Made by a program: the position numbers and the translations under genes. Below are positions 1-8,347 of a DNA stretch of 24,953 nt, in pieces (the stretch's first letter is position 1; every line of letters begins with the position of its first letter). Below the pieces are notes generated by a model. It had not been told where the DNA came from. It saw only the letters and a list, made by a program, of their open reading frames with translations, and ran no database searches. The DNA is from a virus. The DNA lies in IMG/VR virus record IMGVR_UViG_3300038585_000086, positions 1-24,953 of that record. One strand, 5' to 3'.

Positions 1-17
1 GTTTCCCAGTCACGATC
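1..17 (+). other. Library primer tag at contig end (artefact)
   Basis: The first 17 bases read GTTTCCCAGTCACGATC. This is the fixed 5' tag of the random-PCR (round A/B) primer widely used for viral metagenome amplification. It differs from the M13 -40 vector primer, which ends CACGAC. The bases are almost certainly not phage DNA. The next nine bases or so (18-26) would have been set by the random 3' end of the primer and may carry mismatches. The tag reads in frame with the first gene, so the first few residues of that partial protein are artefactual. Confidence 0.88.
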
Positions 18-365
18 GGTCTCGGAGGAGGGCAAGGAGCAGGGGAGTACAGAATCAACTGGGACGAGAATCGTATAGAGATATCGTTGCTTTCTGATAC
101 AACACAGGTTGTCCTTGAGTACATCTCTGATGCTGCTAAGTCAGATAACCCCTGTATCCCTGTGTACGCAGAGGAGGCGTTACGTGCGTACATGTACTAC
201 AAGACAATCATGCGTAAAGCCAGTGTGCCAATGGCAGAGAAACAGCGCGCACGTGCAGAGTACTATAATGAAAGACGTTTGGCTAACGCAAGACTCAAGT
301 CATTCAACAAGTTTGACGCAATGAGCACAAGCCGCAGAAACTTCAAACTAAGCCCTAAAGCATAA
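3..365 (+). CDS. Probable head-tail connector/neck structural protein, 3' part
   Basis: The frame is open from the contig edge to a TAA at 363-365, so the gene is truncated at its 5' end. The first five codons lie in primer sequence. A TTG at 87 is only an internal codon in this reading. The fragment (about 115 phage-derived residues) has the segment YRINWDENRIEI, then VVLEYISD, then VYAEEALRAYMYYKTI, and a basic helical tail. That order (a beta strand, a short acidic stretch, then a helical region rich in Tyr and Lys) resembles small connector/neck proteins encoded before the tail-nozzle gene in podovirus-like and crAss-like phages. The link to that family is from memory of the pattern, not a search. 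The next gene starts three bases after the stop, in line with co-transcription of virion genes. Confidence 0.55.
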   Translation, partial: FPVTIGLGGGQGAGEYRINWDENRIEISLLSDTTQVVLEYISDAAKSDNPCIPVYAEEALRAYMYYKTIMRKASVPMAEKQRARAEYYNERRLANARLKSFNKFDAMSTSRRNFKLSPKA

Positions 366-368
366 TAG

Positions 369-3300
369 ATGGGTTCGATTAACAAATTACTTCCACGCTC
401 TCTAAACACAGATGATGATGAGCGTCTAATCCAGGCAACTGAGATGACGGATGCACAGAACATCCGTGTGTCTATTGATGCGGAGGAGGATGCTCTCGTA
501 CTTAAGAACTCCTGGGGTAATGTACAGCGTTCTGCTACGATAGAGAACGGCTCTTTTCCTGCTGGTCAGAATGTTTGTATAGGCGCAGTTGGAGATGACA
601 CACGAGCACAAGTGTATTACTTTGTTTGGAACAGCGGGAGTAATCACACTATATTTAGATACGACCAGAACGCAAAAAAGACATACATCGTATATCAAGA
701 TGAGGTGCTAAACTTCGGTAAGGAAGGATTTGTGTATGCTTCAATAGTTAGGCTTTCAAATAACAACACGTTGCTTTATTTCAACGATGGCGTAAACGAG
801 CCGAAGAAGATTAACGCTACGTTGTCAGAGCAGAGCATGTCTGGAGCGGGTATATACGCAGGCACATTCCGTAATGGGACAAACCAACAGCGCCTAAACT
901 ACATCACTGTAGCCAAGCAGCCCCCCTTGTCTGCACCCACGATTACCTTTTCTAACAACGCTGCATACGCACAGAACGACATATTTGAAAAGAACTTTCA
1001 GTTTGCATACCAGTACGAGTACATAGATGGAGAGCACAGCGCATTGAGCCCATACTCTGAACTATCTGTATCAAAGTCCCAACTAAAGGACGGATTCATT
1101 AACGCTGGTGCAAGAAACTATTACAATCAGATTAATATCGCTGTGTCTAACTCTGAGTTGGATGTAGAAAACATTAATGTATACGGGCGTATAGGAGACA
1201 GAGACGCTGCGTTCTTTTTGATTGACACCATACCAAACGTAAACGGATCTGGAACTCAGACTATAGGGTTTAGAAACGACTCCAACTACATAGGTCTATC
1301 GGCAACGGTGCAAGATAAGTTCTACGACAACGTACCGCAAAAAGCAGATAGCCAAGCAATATCTCAAGGAAGATTATTCTACGGCGCATACACAGAGGGG
1401 TATGACAACCTAACAGAAATGGATGTGCAAGCGCTACCAAACTATTACGATAAGCCAAACACATACGAAATACCTGTGTCGTTTATAGGATATTCTAAAG
1501 GAGACCCCTTTAGTGAAACAAACGTATTCTTAGGTGGTGGTTGTTTTAATATTGATTGTTCTTCTATACCTAATCCAGTTCCAGAGGACTCAAAGGTTCT
1601 ATTGTCTTTTTCGTGGAACGACGGAGCCGTAACCATACGCAACATACTCGGTAACAACAAACACTTTGTGTTTACTGATAAGTTACCAGGTGTTAAGATA
1701 TATTCAGATCCAGATGGAAACAACAGGCTGAATGGCATTGGTGGTGGTTACAATTTCTCTGACGAACTTGAAGTGCTTGGTGGTATACGCTCTATTATAG
1801 ATGGTGTAAACAATACCAATGGAATCAACGTAGATGGAACCTTGAACATGCCTCCTAACGTAAGGTTTGTTACACAGAAAAGAACATCAGACACCAGAGA
1901 GGAGACTATACCAATACGCAAAATTAACCAGGGCATTAAGTGTGTGAGTAGCGGTATACAGGTTAGGGAAATCATAGATATTCCAAAAGGCTCTACCAGA
2001 AAGCAGGTGCAGGATATTATCAGAAACAAAATTATTGGCCTATACCCAGTTCAACTGACGCCACAAGAAGGTGAAGCCGGCTTTAGCGGAATGAGTACTG
2101 CTGGGGATACTCCTTCAAATGGAGAGACAGGCGCTTTTGCTGGCCAGGGCGACATGTGGGTACAGAGAGTTAGTAGCGATGAGACCCCTCAGTTTGTGTC
2201 AACACCTGGTATTGATTATTACGAGGTGACTTATAACAGAGTTACAATGCGATTGGATAAAATGACCTTCGGCACAAAAGAAACAGAGGTCTTAACTGCC
2301 AACGCTACATCCTCTCAGTTTGATATTATAGAGAGAAACATAGACGGCCTATCATCTGATATAGTAGGTGTAAACCTGGTTCCAACAGCAGCGGGTGATT
2401 ATGTAACTATGAACAAGCAAACCGGTAAAGATGCATTAGTTATAAGAACCGGCGCTTATGTAACACAGGGCGGTTCGTTTATGGTTGTTTCAGATGACAT
2501 GGATGGAACCCGATGCTTTAAGTCTGGTTCAAGCCATGAACTTGGGTTATTATACTTTGACGACAAAGGCAGACCATCTGGTGTTCAGCCTCTGGAGAAC
2601 GAGGTCTTTGTTCAGCATACAAACGACCGATCTAATCAGAACAACCTGGACGGAAGCGCAGATATTGTATTACGTATTTCACACAAAGCACCAGATTGGG
2701 CGGAGAGATACAGCGTTGTCTATGCAGGACAAGGCTCTGTCATAAACAAGGTGCAATACTCTATAGGTGGAGCGTACCTTGCCTTGAATGATAACGAGGC
2801 TGGTTCTTTTGGTTCTTCCCAAAACATATACCTCTCTTTAGGAACTCTTCAGAGCAGGGCGAATTCCTTTGATAATCAGTTAGGAGCGATGGTAAACTAT
2901 GGGTTTGCCGAAGGGGATAGAATTAGAATTGTTAGATACGGAGAGGACCAAAAGGAAACCGCTACATGGAGAGTTTCTAAAATGGTTACCCTTCTTGCTG
3001 ACCCGGCGACCAACCCTTTGTTGGATCGTAGTTCTAAGGCCGCTATTCAGAATACCACAGGAGACTTCTTAGTTATAGAGGATAACGAAACCCCTTACTG
3101 GAACACAAGCAGTATACTCAATAGTCAATCCAGATGGAATGAGAAATGTGTTATTGAAATCTACAGAGAGTCTGATGCATTTGAAGAAACATTCTACTAT
3201 GAAATAGGTGAGAATTTTTCTGTAGACGCTAATGGCACCCACCAAACACAGCGATCAGGAACCTCTGTTAGTATTAAGATTGAATCGCAAACCACACTTG

Positions 3301-5441
3301 CAATTGTAGCCGAGGTTAACAAGAAGATATACAAGGGAGACCGTATAGAAACAACTGGCGGCGACTACATCGAAGTAGGTAACGTAATACCTAATGATGA
3401 CGCTACCTATCCTTTTAAATTTTATGGAGTTGCGCAGGCTGGTACAGTCTGGACACCTACGAATGTATATAGCATGACTGTAACTAATCCTCAGTCTGTT
3501 ATTCAACTAAACCAAGGTGATTCTTACTTTAGATTACGAACGCTGTTCTACGGGAGCGCTCCACGTAAGGGTGACGTGTGGAGAAACATGGCTGTAGCCT
3601 TCTCTCAGAACGCTATAGTAGATTTTATCGAGGACCCACGAGTTAGTGATTTCTACAAATCAGATTACCAGTCTCTAGGTAAGAGTTTTGCATACCTTCC
3701 GGATATTACACGTATCAAGAGGTACGGCTCTATTACATACTCTGACCCGTTTTCTTTTGAGAACACCAAACTGGGACTGTCTTCGTTCAACCTTACGCAG
3801 CAAAACTTTGCAGATGCATCGTACGACTATGGTGCAATCAAGTCTCTGGTTCCTTACGATCAGTTCCTATATATGGTTCACGAACGCAGAGCAGGTATTG
3901 TTCCTGTAAACAGAAACATCTTGACCGCGAACGATGGTGAGTCTTTGACTGCTACTAACGCAGTGTTAGGGCCGGTTAAATACTATACAGGAGAGTACGG
4001 GTGTAATGATAACCCAGAGTCAGTTGCGTGGTATAGAGGATATGTGTTCTTTGTAGATGCAAAAGCAGGCAAGGTAGTTAAAATCAACTACCAGTCTGGA
4101 CTGGATGTAATCAGTGAGCAGAACGTAGATGCATTCTTCAAGAGCAAGATGTTCTCTACATCAACCACAGCGAAGAACAGAATGTATCGAGCAGGCGTTG
4201 ACCGAGAGAACTACGAATACATCATCAGTTCTCCTGCGCTGTATACAAGCCAAATAGATATCAATGACAGTTGTAGCGGAAACACTGCGACAGGATACGC
4301 CAGAACCAATGAGGATGGCACCATCATAAACGTCAATGCTGTATACGACAACACGCTGACTTTTAACTTTAACAGCGACCCAAGAAACTGGGAGTGTGCT
4401 GAAGATGACTGGGATGATTCGGGTAAGGGATTACTTCTGATTGACCAGTTAACCAACAATGCAATTGTAGGTATGTCCGAAGACATGGACCCTACGATTA
4501 CCGGTACACTTCAGAACGTACCTATACTGCTAACATCTTCTGCATACAACGCATTCCACACAGGTGTGTATAGCCAGATCAACCAAGAGATTACAGCAGA
4601 TGCAGATGCTCAGTCTACATTTACAATTACCAACACCAGTGAAACCCTTGGAGGGTTTAGTATTGCGTACGACGTGCGTTCTAACTACTGGAGCACACGC
4701 TATTCTTACATAGCAGAGACAGTGGTTGGGTTATCAGACAGGCTATACACCTTCTCTCGTGGCCATATTTATGAACATAGTCCAGACGCTACCCGTAACA
4801 CATTCTACGGAGCATCGGGCGATAGTATTATTGAGTGTATATCCAACTTCAACCCGTCTATGGTGAAGGTATATGAGGCCATGAGCCTTGAAGGTAACAA
4901 CAAAAACTGGACAGTAACACTAACCAATAGTGACCAAACAAGCACAATCGCAAACTCAATATGGCAAGAGAAGGAGAACTTTTATTATGCCCCAATTCAC
5001 CAAGACTCAAGCAACAACATCGACTATACTGCAACTGCCAATGTTAGTTCCCTTAGCGGAACGTCTGAGGTATTCGGAGTCGGAACAGTTGCATCCATAG
5101 CGACGGATAAGATTACATTTAAGAACGCTATCAACAGCATAGGCTTCCCTGTAGGTAACACAACAGCGTTGTTTAAGGTAAGTGGTACCAATTTGGTACC
5201 GTTAAATCTTTATGCTGTATCGGTTAGCGGAGAGAAAGAACTTGAGTGTCATGCTACAGTGAGTGGATTGGTGGCTGATGATGAGGTAGTCTTGATTGCC
5301 AACTCATCAATAGAGGGGGACTCTATTAGAGACTACTACTTGAAGGCAAAACTTGTAAACTCCACAACCTCAGCACACGAGTTGTATGCTGTAAACTTTA
5401 TATATGCTAAGAGCAACCTGCACAACCAGCAGGGACAATAG
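369..5441 (+). CDS. Large tail nozzle / stabilisation-type structural protein
   Basis: This 1690-aa protein has no signal peptide or membrane segment and is rich in Asn, Ser, Thr and Tyr, as expected of a beta-rich virion protein. It starts MGSINKLLPRSLN. Around residues 212-235 it has AYQYEYIDGEHSALSPYSEL, a pattern I associate with P22 gp10/T7 gp12-like tail nozzle and stabilisation proteins of podovirus-like and crAss-like phages. Around residues 1205-1240 it has YTGEYGCNDNPESV followed by YVFFVDAKAGKVV, which looks like a beta-propeller blade and recurs in the same proteins. It is about twice as long as classical nozzle proteins, so extra domains are likely. ATG at 369 lies three bases after the preceding stop, with no Shine-Dalgarno. 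An alternative is a tail fibre or other adhesin. The structural assignment is firmer than the nozzle assignment. Confidence 0.65.
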   Translation: MGSINKLLPRSLNTDDDERLIQATEMTDAQNIRVSIDAEEDALVLKNSWGNVQRSATIENGSFPAGQNVCIGAVGDDTRAQVYYFVWNSGSNHTIFRYDQNAKKTYIVYQDEVLNFGKEGFVYASIVRLSNNNTLLYFNDGVNEPKKINATLSEQSMSGAGIYAGTFRNGTNQQRLNYITVAKQPPLSAPTITFSNNAAYAQNDIFEKNFQFAYQYEYIDGEHSALSPYSELSVSKSQLKDGFINAGARNYYNQINIAVSNSELDVENINVYGRIGDRDAAFFLIDTIPNVNGSGTQTIGFRNDSNYIGLSATVQDKFYDNVPQKADSQAISQGRLFYGAYTEGYDNLTEMDVQALPNYYDKPNTYEIPVSFIGYSKGDPFSETNVFLGGGCFNIDCSSIPNPVPEDSKVLLSFSWNDGAVTIRNILGNNKHFVFTDKLPGVKIYSDPDGNNRLNGIGGGYNFSDELEVLGGIRSIIDGVNNTNGINVDGTLNMPPNVRFVTQKRTSDTREETIPIRKINQGIKCVSSGIQVREIIDIPKGSTRKQVQDIIRNKIIGLYPVQLTPQEGEAGFSGMSTAGDTPSNGETGAFAGQGDMWVQRVSSDETPQFVSTPGIDYYEVTYNRVTMRLDKMTFGTKETEVLTANATSSQFDIIERNIDGLSSDIVGVNLVPTAAGDYVTMNKQTGKDALVIRTGAYVTQGGSFMVVSDDMDGTRCFKSGSSHELGLLYFDDKGRPSGVQPLENEVFVQHTNDRSNQNNLDGSADIVLRISHKAPDWAERYSVVYAGQGSVINKVQYSIGGAYLALNDNEAGSFGSSQNIYLSLGTLQSRANSFDNQLGAMVNYGFAEGDRIRIVRYGEDQKETATWRVSKMVTLLADPATNPLLDRSSKAAIQNTTGDFLVIEDNETPYWNTSSILNSQSRWNEKCVIEIYRESDAFEETFYYEIGENFSVDANGTHQTQRSGTSVSIKIESQTTLAIVAEVNKKIYKGDRIETTGGDYIEVGNVIPNDDATYPFKFYGVAQAGTVWTPTNVYSMTVTNPQSVIQLNQGDSYFRLRTLFYGSAPRKGDVWRNMAVAFSQNAIVDFIEDPRVSDFYKSDYQSLGKSFAYLPDITRIKRYGSITYSDPFSFENTKLGLSSFNLTQQNFADASYDYGAIKSLVPYDQFLYMVHERRAGIVPVNRNILTANDGESLTATNAVLGPVKYYTGEYGCNDNPESVAWYRGYVFFVDAKAGKVVKINYQSGLDVISEQNVDAFFKSKMFSTSTTAKNRMYRAGVDRENYEYIISSPALYTSQIDINDSCSGNTATGYARTNEDGTIINVNAVYDNTLTFNFNSDPRNWECAEDDWDDSGKGLLLIDQLTNNAIVGMSEDMDPTITGTLQNVPILLTSSAYNAFHTGVYSQINQEITADADAQSTFTITNTSETLGGFSIAYDVRSNYWSTRYSYIAETVVGLSDRLYTFSRGHIYEHSPDATRNTFYGASGDSIIECISNFNPSMVKVYEAMSLEGNNKNWTVTLTNSDQTSTIANSIWQEKENFYYAPIHQDSSNNIDYTATANVSSLSGTSEVFGVGTVASIATDKITFKNAINSIGFPVGNTTALFKVSGTNLVPLNLYAVSVSGEKELECHATVSGLVADDEVVLIANSSIEGDSIRDYYLKAKLVNSTTSAHELYAVNFIYAKSNLHNQQGQ

Positions 5442-5450
5442 GATAAATAG

Positions 5451-5458
5451 TATTTTTG
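5451..5458 (+). promoter_or_regulatory. Bacteroidota-type -7 box (TATTTTTG)
   Basis: TATTTTTG fits TAnnTTTG, the -7 element of Bacteroidota housekeeping promoters. It lies in the 21-base gap before the 360-aa gene, with exactly four bases (TAAT) between the box and its ATG. No TTTG is seen at the expected -33 position. Transcription from it would begin at or near the ATG, giving a leaderless or nearly leaderless message. The same arrangement recurs before the gene at 14132. Confidence 0.45.
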
Positions 5459-5462
5459 TAAT

Positions 5463-6545
5463 ATGAAACACGGTAAAAAATTTTTTGTAGGCGGCTTGTT
5501 GAACTTAGGAGCAGGTCTCGGCACCGCTGCGTATGGCGCATATCAAGAGCGCCAGGCAAAAAAGAAAATGGCCCAGGCAGATAGTCTCGCTCAAGGTCCA
5601 ATCAGATCACAAGCAGCAAGACAAAGAATTGCTCAACAAGAAAGTGATGCGCAATCTGCAATTGATTCTACTCTACGTGCCCAAGCAACAGCGGCCGAGC
5701 AAATCGCACAACAAGGTGGCTCACGGGGATTAGTTTCAGCAACACCAGGACTCATCAGAGCAACAGACTTAGCGTCACAAAATGCAATAAACCAATTCGG
5801 TCAAAGAAATGCAGCCATTAGACGGGCTGAAGAGTCTGACGCTATGGCAACACAGCGTGCTGATGCAACCGCTAACATGGACAGGCTCGCACGTGCTGCA
5901 GATGCTGCCAGAAAAACCACAATGACTGGTATTGGTCAATCATTAGCGGGTGTTGCAGAGATTGCTGGTGATTACAAAAAGAAACCTAAAGAAGACCCGA
6001 CGCCAGAGAGCACAAGCGTTTTAACAAAACCTTTAGATAGTCAGTTGGTTGACGCAAATCTTGAACGTGACCCAAGCGATCAATCTATTGTTGCATTAAA
6101 ATCACCAGCAGACGCTGCAGCCGACCAGGCGCTACGTCCAAGAGACCAAATGATTTTCTTTGAAGACGAATTAAACAAAGCATCATCACCTACTTTACCT
6201 GTTGACAACAGTATGGCTGGTCTTACACTCGGAGAAGCAGATGCAGCAACAGAAGGAATGGACCTTGACCTAAGCAGACCAGAAGAAGAAAGGTCTGTGC
6301 TTTCAACAGGATTCGCACGAGGCGGTGAGGTTGAGGAGCCAGTAGATAAAACACCAGGAGAGTTCGACCATGACGACAACCCTATTGACATCATGCAAGA
6401 GGGTGCTAAGATTGGCGAGATGACAGGTGGTGAGTACATTTTTAACCCAGAGCAAGCGGCGGAGATGCGCAAACTTTCTGAAGAAGGTGACAGCGAACTA
6501 CATCAATTCATTCGTAACTTACTTAGCAAAGAACAATTTCAATAA
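5463..6545 (+). CDS. Ejection-type internal virion protein, Ala/Gln-rich
   Basis: The 360-aa protein begins with a basic start and a small-residue hydrophobic stretch (about residues 8-28, GGLLNLGAGLGTAAYGAY). A long Ala/Gln/Arg-rich helical region follows (about 30-160), then a Pro/Asp/Glu-rich, probably disordered middle. The C-terminal segment (about 310-360) contains GEMTGGEYIFNPEQA and ends in a helix. A glycine-zipper N terminus plus a long Ala-rich helix is typical of podovirus ejection proteins such as T7 gp14 or P22 gp7. The GGEYIFNPEQ-type ending recurs in minor virion proteins of uncultured phages. It sits between the nozzle gene and two larger ejection-type genes, as in T7-like and P22-like virion operons. 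Its stop overlaps the next start (TAATG). No enzymatic motif was seen. Confidence 0.6.
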   Translation: MKHGKKFFVGGLLNLGAGLGTAAYGAYQERQAKKKMAQADSLAQGPIRSQAARQRIAQQESDAQSAIDSTLRAQATAAEQIAQQGGSRGLVSATPGLIRATDLASQNAINQFGQRNAAIRRAEESDAMATQRADATANMDRLARAADAARKTTMTGIGQSLAGVAEIAGDYKKKPKEDPTPESTSVLTKPLDSQLVDANLERDPSDQSIVALKSPADAAADQALRPRDQMIFFEDELNKASSPTLPVDNSMAGLTLGEADAATEGMDLDLSRPEEERSVLSTGFARGGEVEEPVDKTPGEFDHDDNPIDIMQEGAKIGEMTGGEYIFNPEQAAEMRKLSEEGDSELHQFIRNLLSKEQFQ

Positions 6546-8332
6546 TGGCTGATACATCTACATTTATGCCAGTAGGCGAATTGCCAGTGATTGACTATGG
6601 TGCGGTATACAGAAACGCCAAGGCTCGCCGGGAATTAGAAGAAGAAAAGAAGTTAGCATACCTCAACCAGTTCCAACAGGAGCGCGGTGCTTTTACTCCT
6701 GGTCTGCAGGACCAACTGCAAATGGAGTGGGATGCCATCGAGCAAGACTTGGATCAGGGAGACATGTCTTTTGAAGCCAAGGCCCGTAGACAAAAACTGT
6801 ACAGCACATACAAGCAACACGCAGCAGATGCTTTGACATACGCTGAGTCAATCAATGGTTTGGAGGCATCCATTCTTGCTGACCCAACTCAGTATAATGA
6901 CCCTGCTGCTATCATGCAGCAATTAGAACAAGCCAGGTCTATTCCTGTAGACATGAATATGATTGGCAATGCGACGAGTCAACTTCCTCGACTTGGAGAG
7001 TTCAGACGATTTGCGCTCCCAGAGATTGCACCAAACGCAGCAGCGGGTATGATTCTACAGAACCTTAAGTCATCGGGTGGTTTTCAAAACTTCTACGACA
7101 TGGCTGGTAAGGGTGCGCTAGACCCAGAAGCGGTAGCAAACTCTGTATCTGCATGGTTCGGCACAAACTCCTTGTCACAAGAAGAAGAAGACCAGGCTAT
7201 TGCATACGTGTTACACCAACTCGGTGGTTTGTCTGGCAACATGGAGGACTTGTCTAAGATTAAGAACCTTGACGAAGCACAGCGTGAAGAGTACATCGGG
7301 ATGTATGCTCAGTATGTGACCAACTCTCTGAACAACATGCTTGCAACAGACATTGAAACAGAGAAGGAAAAAGAACAGCGTGAGTACGCTGCGTACAGGA
7401 GAAAGTTAAACGCCCAAGCACGAATACAAAGAGCCGCTGCTGAAGAGAAGTCTGCGGCAAACGCATTTGCTCTATCTCAAGGTGATGTTTCGTATGCTCC
7501 TGCTATTACAGAAAAAGGAAAACGAGGCAACTTTATAAAAACGGGAGAGCCAGAATTGGTTAATGCTGGATTTGTATTGCACTCAAAGATTGAGGGCTCG
7601 CAGCCGTTCTTCAGAGATGAACGAGGCAACCAGCGTTACATAACATCTGTCGGTGTTAACGATAAAGGTGAGCCGTACGCCGTGGTAAGAAGCAAGCAAT
7701 CTGTTATAGAGAGCGGCGGTTCTTCAACGCATTTAGCGCATGAAGTTGTTCCGATGAATGAGATACCTTTAGGCGGATTGAGTAATGCATCCCAGGCTAA
7801 CAAGATACGCAACACCTTCCAGCAGATGCTTCCGTATTACCAGCAGACTATGATGGAAATGAATCCAGAAAAACCAGCACCTGGTCCTGCTGGCCTTGCT
7901 CAATCACAGGCTTGGCTTATGAATGCCGAACCAGAAAGAGATGCTATAGATGCGAACATATCACAAATACTTCGTGCAGAGTCTCCAGCACCGAAATCGT
8001 CTGAAGATTTGAGCATGTCTCGAGCCGAATATTCCTCTATGGGTGATGAAGAAAAAATTGATTACTTCGTAGACTACGCTATTAGCAACGGAGCGCTACA
8101 AGGGGGGTACGCTCAGTATGAAAAACTAAGCCCAGAACAAAAGGCCGAAGTTGCTATACAGGGTATGAATGCAATATTCCAAAACGATGATTTACCAGAC
8201 AATATTATGGAGGGTGATTACACCAGCCTATGGTTTCTAACGGAAGATGAAATCAAAAAACAGATGAAGGCGAAGTCCCTTAAGGACCAAAAAGATATGA
8301 CGGATAACAGTAGAGCCTTCCTCATGCAATAG
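6545..8332 (+). CDS. Putative internal virion (ejection) protein
   Basis: The 595-aa protein is rich in Gln, Glu, Ala and Met and is largely helical by composition. It has no membrane segment or signal peptide. Its N terminus carries PVIDYGAVYRNAKARRELEEEKKL and a run of amphipathic helices to about residue 300. The central part is shorter and more beta-like (about 310-410, FFRDERGNQRYITSVG). The acidic C terminus has LSMSRAEYSSMGDEEKIDYF. No family was recognised with certainty. Position between two other ejection-type genes and the helical composition make an internal virion protein likely. The start overlaps the upstream stop as TAATG, so the two are probably translationally coupled. It could instead be a scaffold or tail-associated protein. 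Confidence 0.5.
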   Translation: MADTSTFMPVGELPVIDYGAVYRNAKARRELEEEKKLAYLNQFQQERGAFTPGLQDQLQMEWDAIEQDLDQGDMSFEAKARRQKLYSTYKQHAADALTYAESINGLEASILADPTQYNDPAAIMQQLEQARSIPVDMNMIGNATSQLPRLGEFRRFALPEIAPNAAAGMILQNLKSSGGFQNFYDMAGKGALDPEAVANSVSAWFGTNSLSQEEEDQAIAYVLHQLGGLSGNMEDLSKIKNLDEAQREEYIGMYAQYVTNSLNNMLATDIETEKEKEQREYAAYRRKLNAQARIQRAAAEEKSAANAFALSQGDVSYAPAITEKGKRGNFIKTGEPELVNAGFVLHSKIEGSQPFFRDERGNQRYITSVGVNDKGEPYAVVRSKQSVIESGGSSTHLAHEVVPMNEIPLGGLSNASQANKIRNTFQQMLPYYQQTMMEMNPEKPAPGPAGLAQSQAWLMNAEPERDAIDANISQILRAESPAPKSSEDLSMSRAEYSSMGDEEKIDYFVDYAISNGALQGGYAQYEKLSPEQKAEVAIQGMNAIFQNDDLPDNIMEGDYTSLWFLTEDEIKKQMKAKSLKDQKDMTDNSRAFLMQ

Positions 8333-8337
8333 ATATA

Positions 8338-8345
8338 AATTCAAT
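8338..8345 (+). promoter_or_regulatory. AATTCAAT translation-leader motif
   Basis: AATTCAAT stands two bases before the ATG of the 1921-aa gene in a 15-base gap that has no Shine-Dalgarno. The same octamer precedes two genes on the other strand (at 22629-22636 and 23957-23964). It may be an A/T-rich, unstructured initiation context as used by Bacteroidota. Chance in an A/T-rich gap is possible. Confidence 0.25.
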
Positions 8346-8347
8346 AC

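Noticed and set aside
6080-6472. 130-aa open frame on the - strand
   Set aside because: Antisense to the Ala-rich ejection-type protein. Low-complexity Ser/Pro composition is as expected from a mirrored frame.
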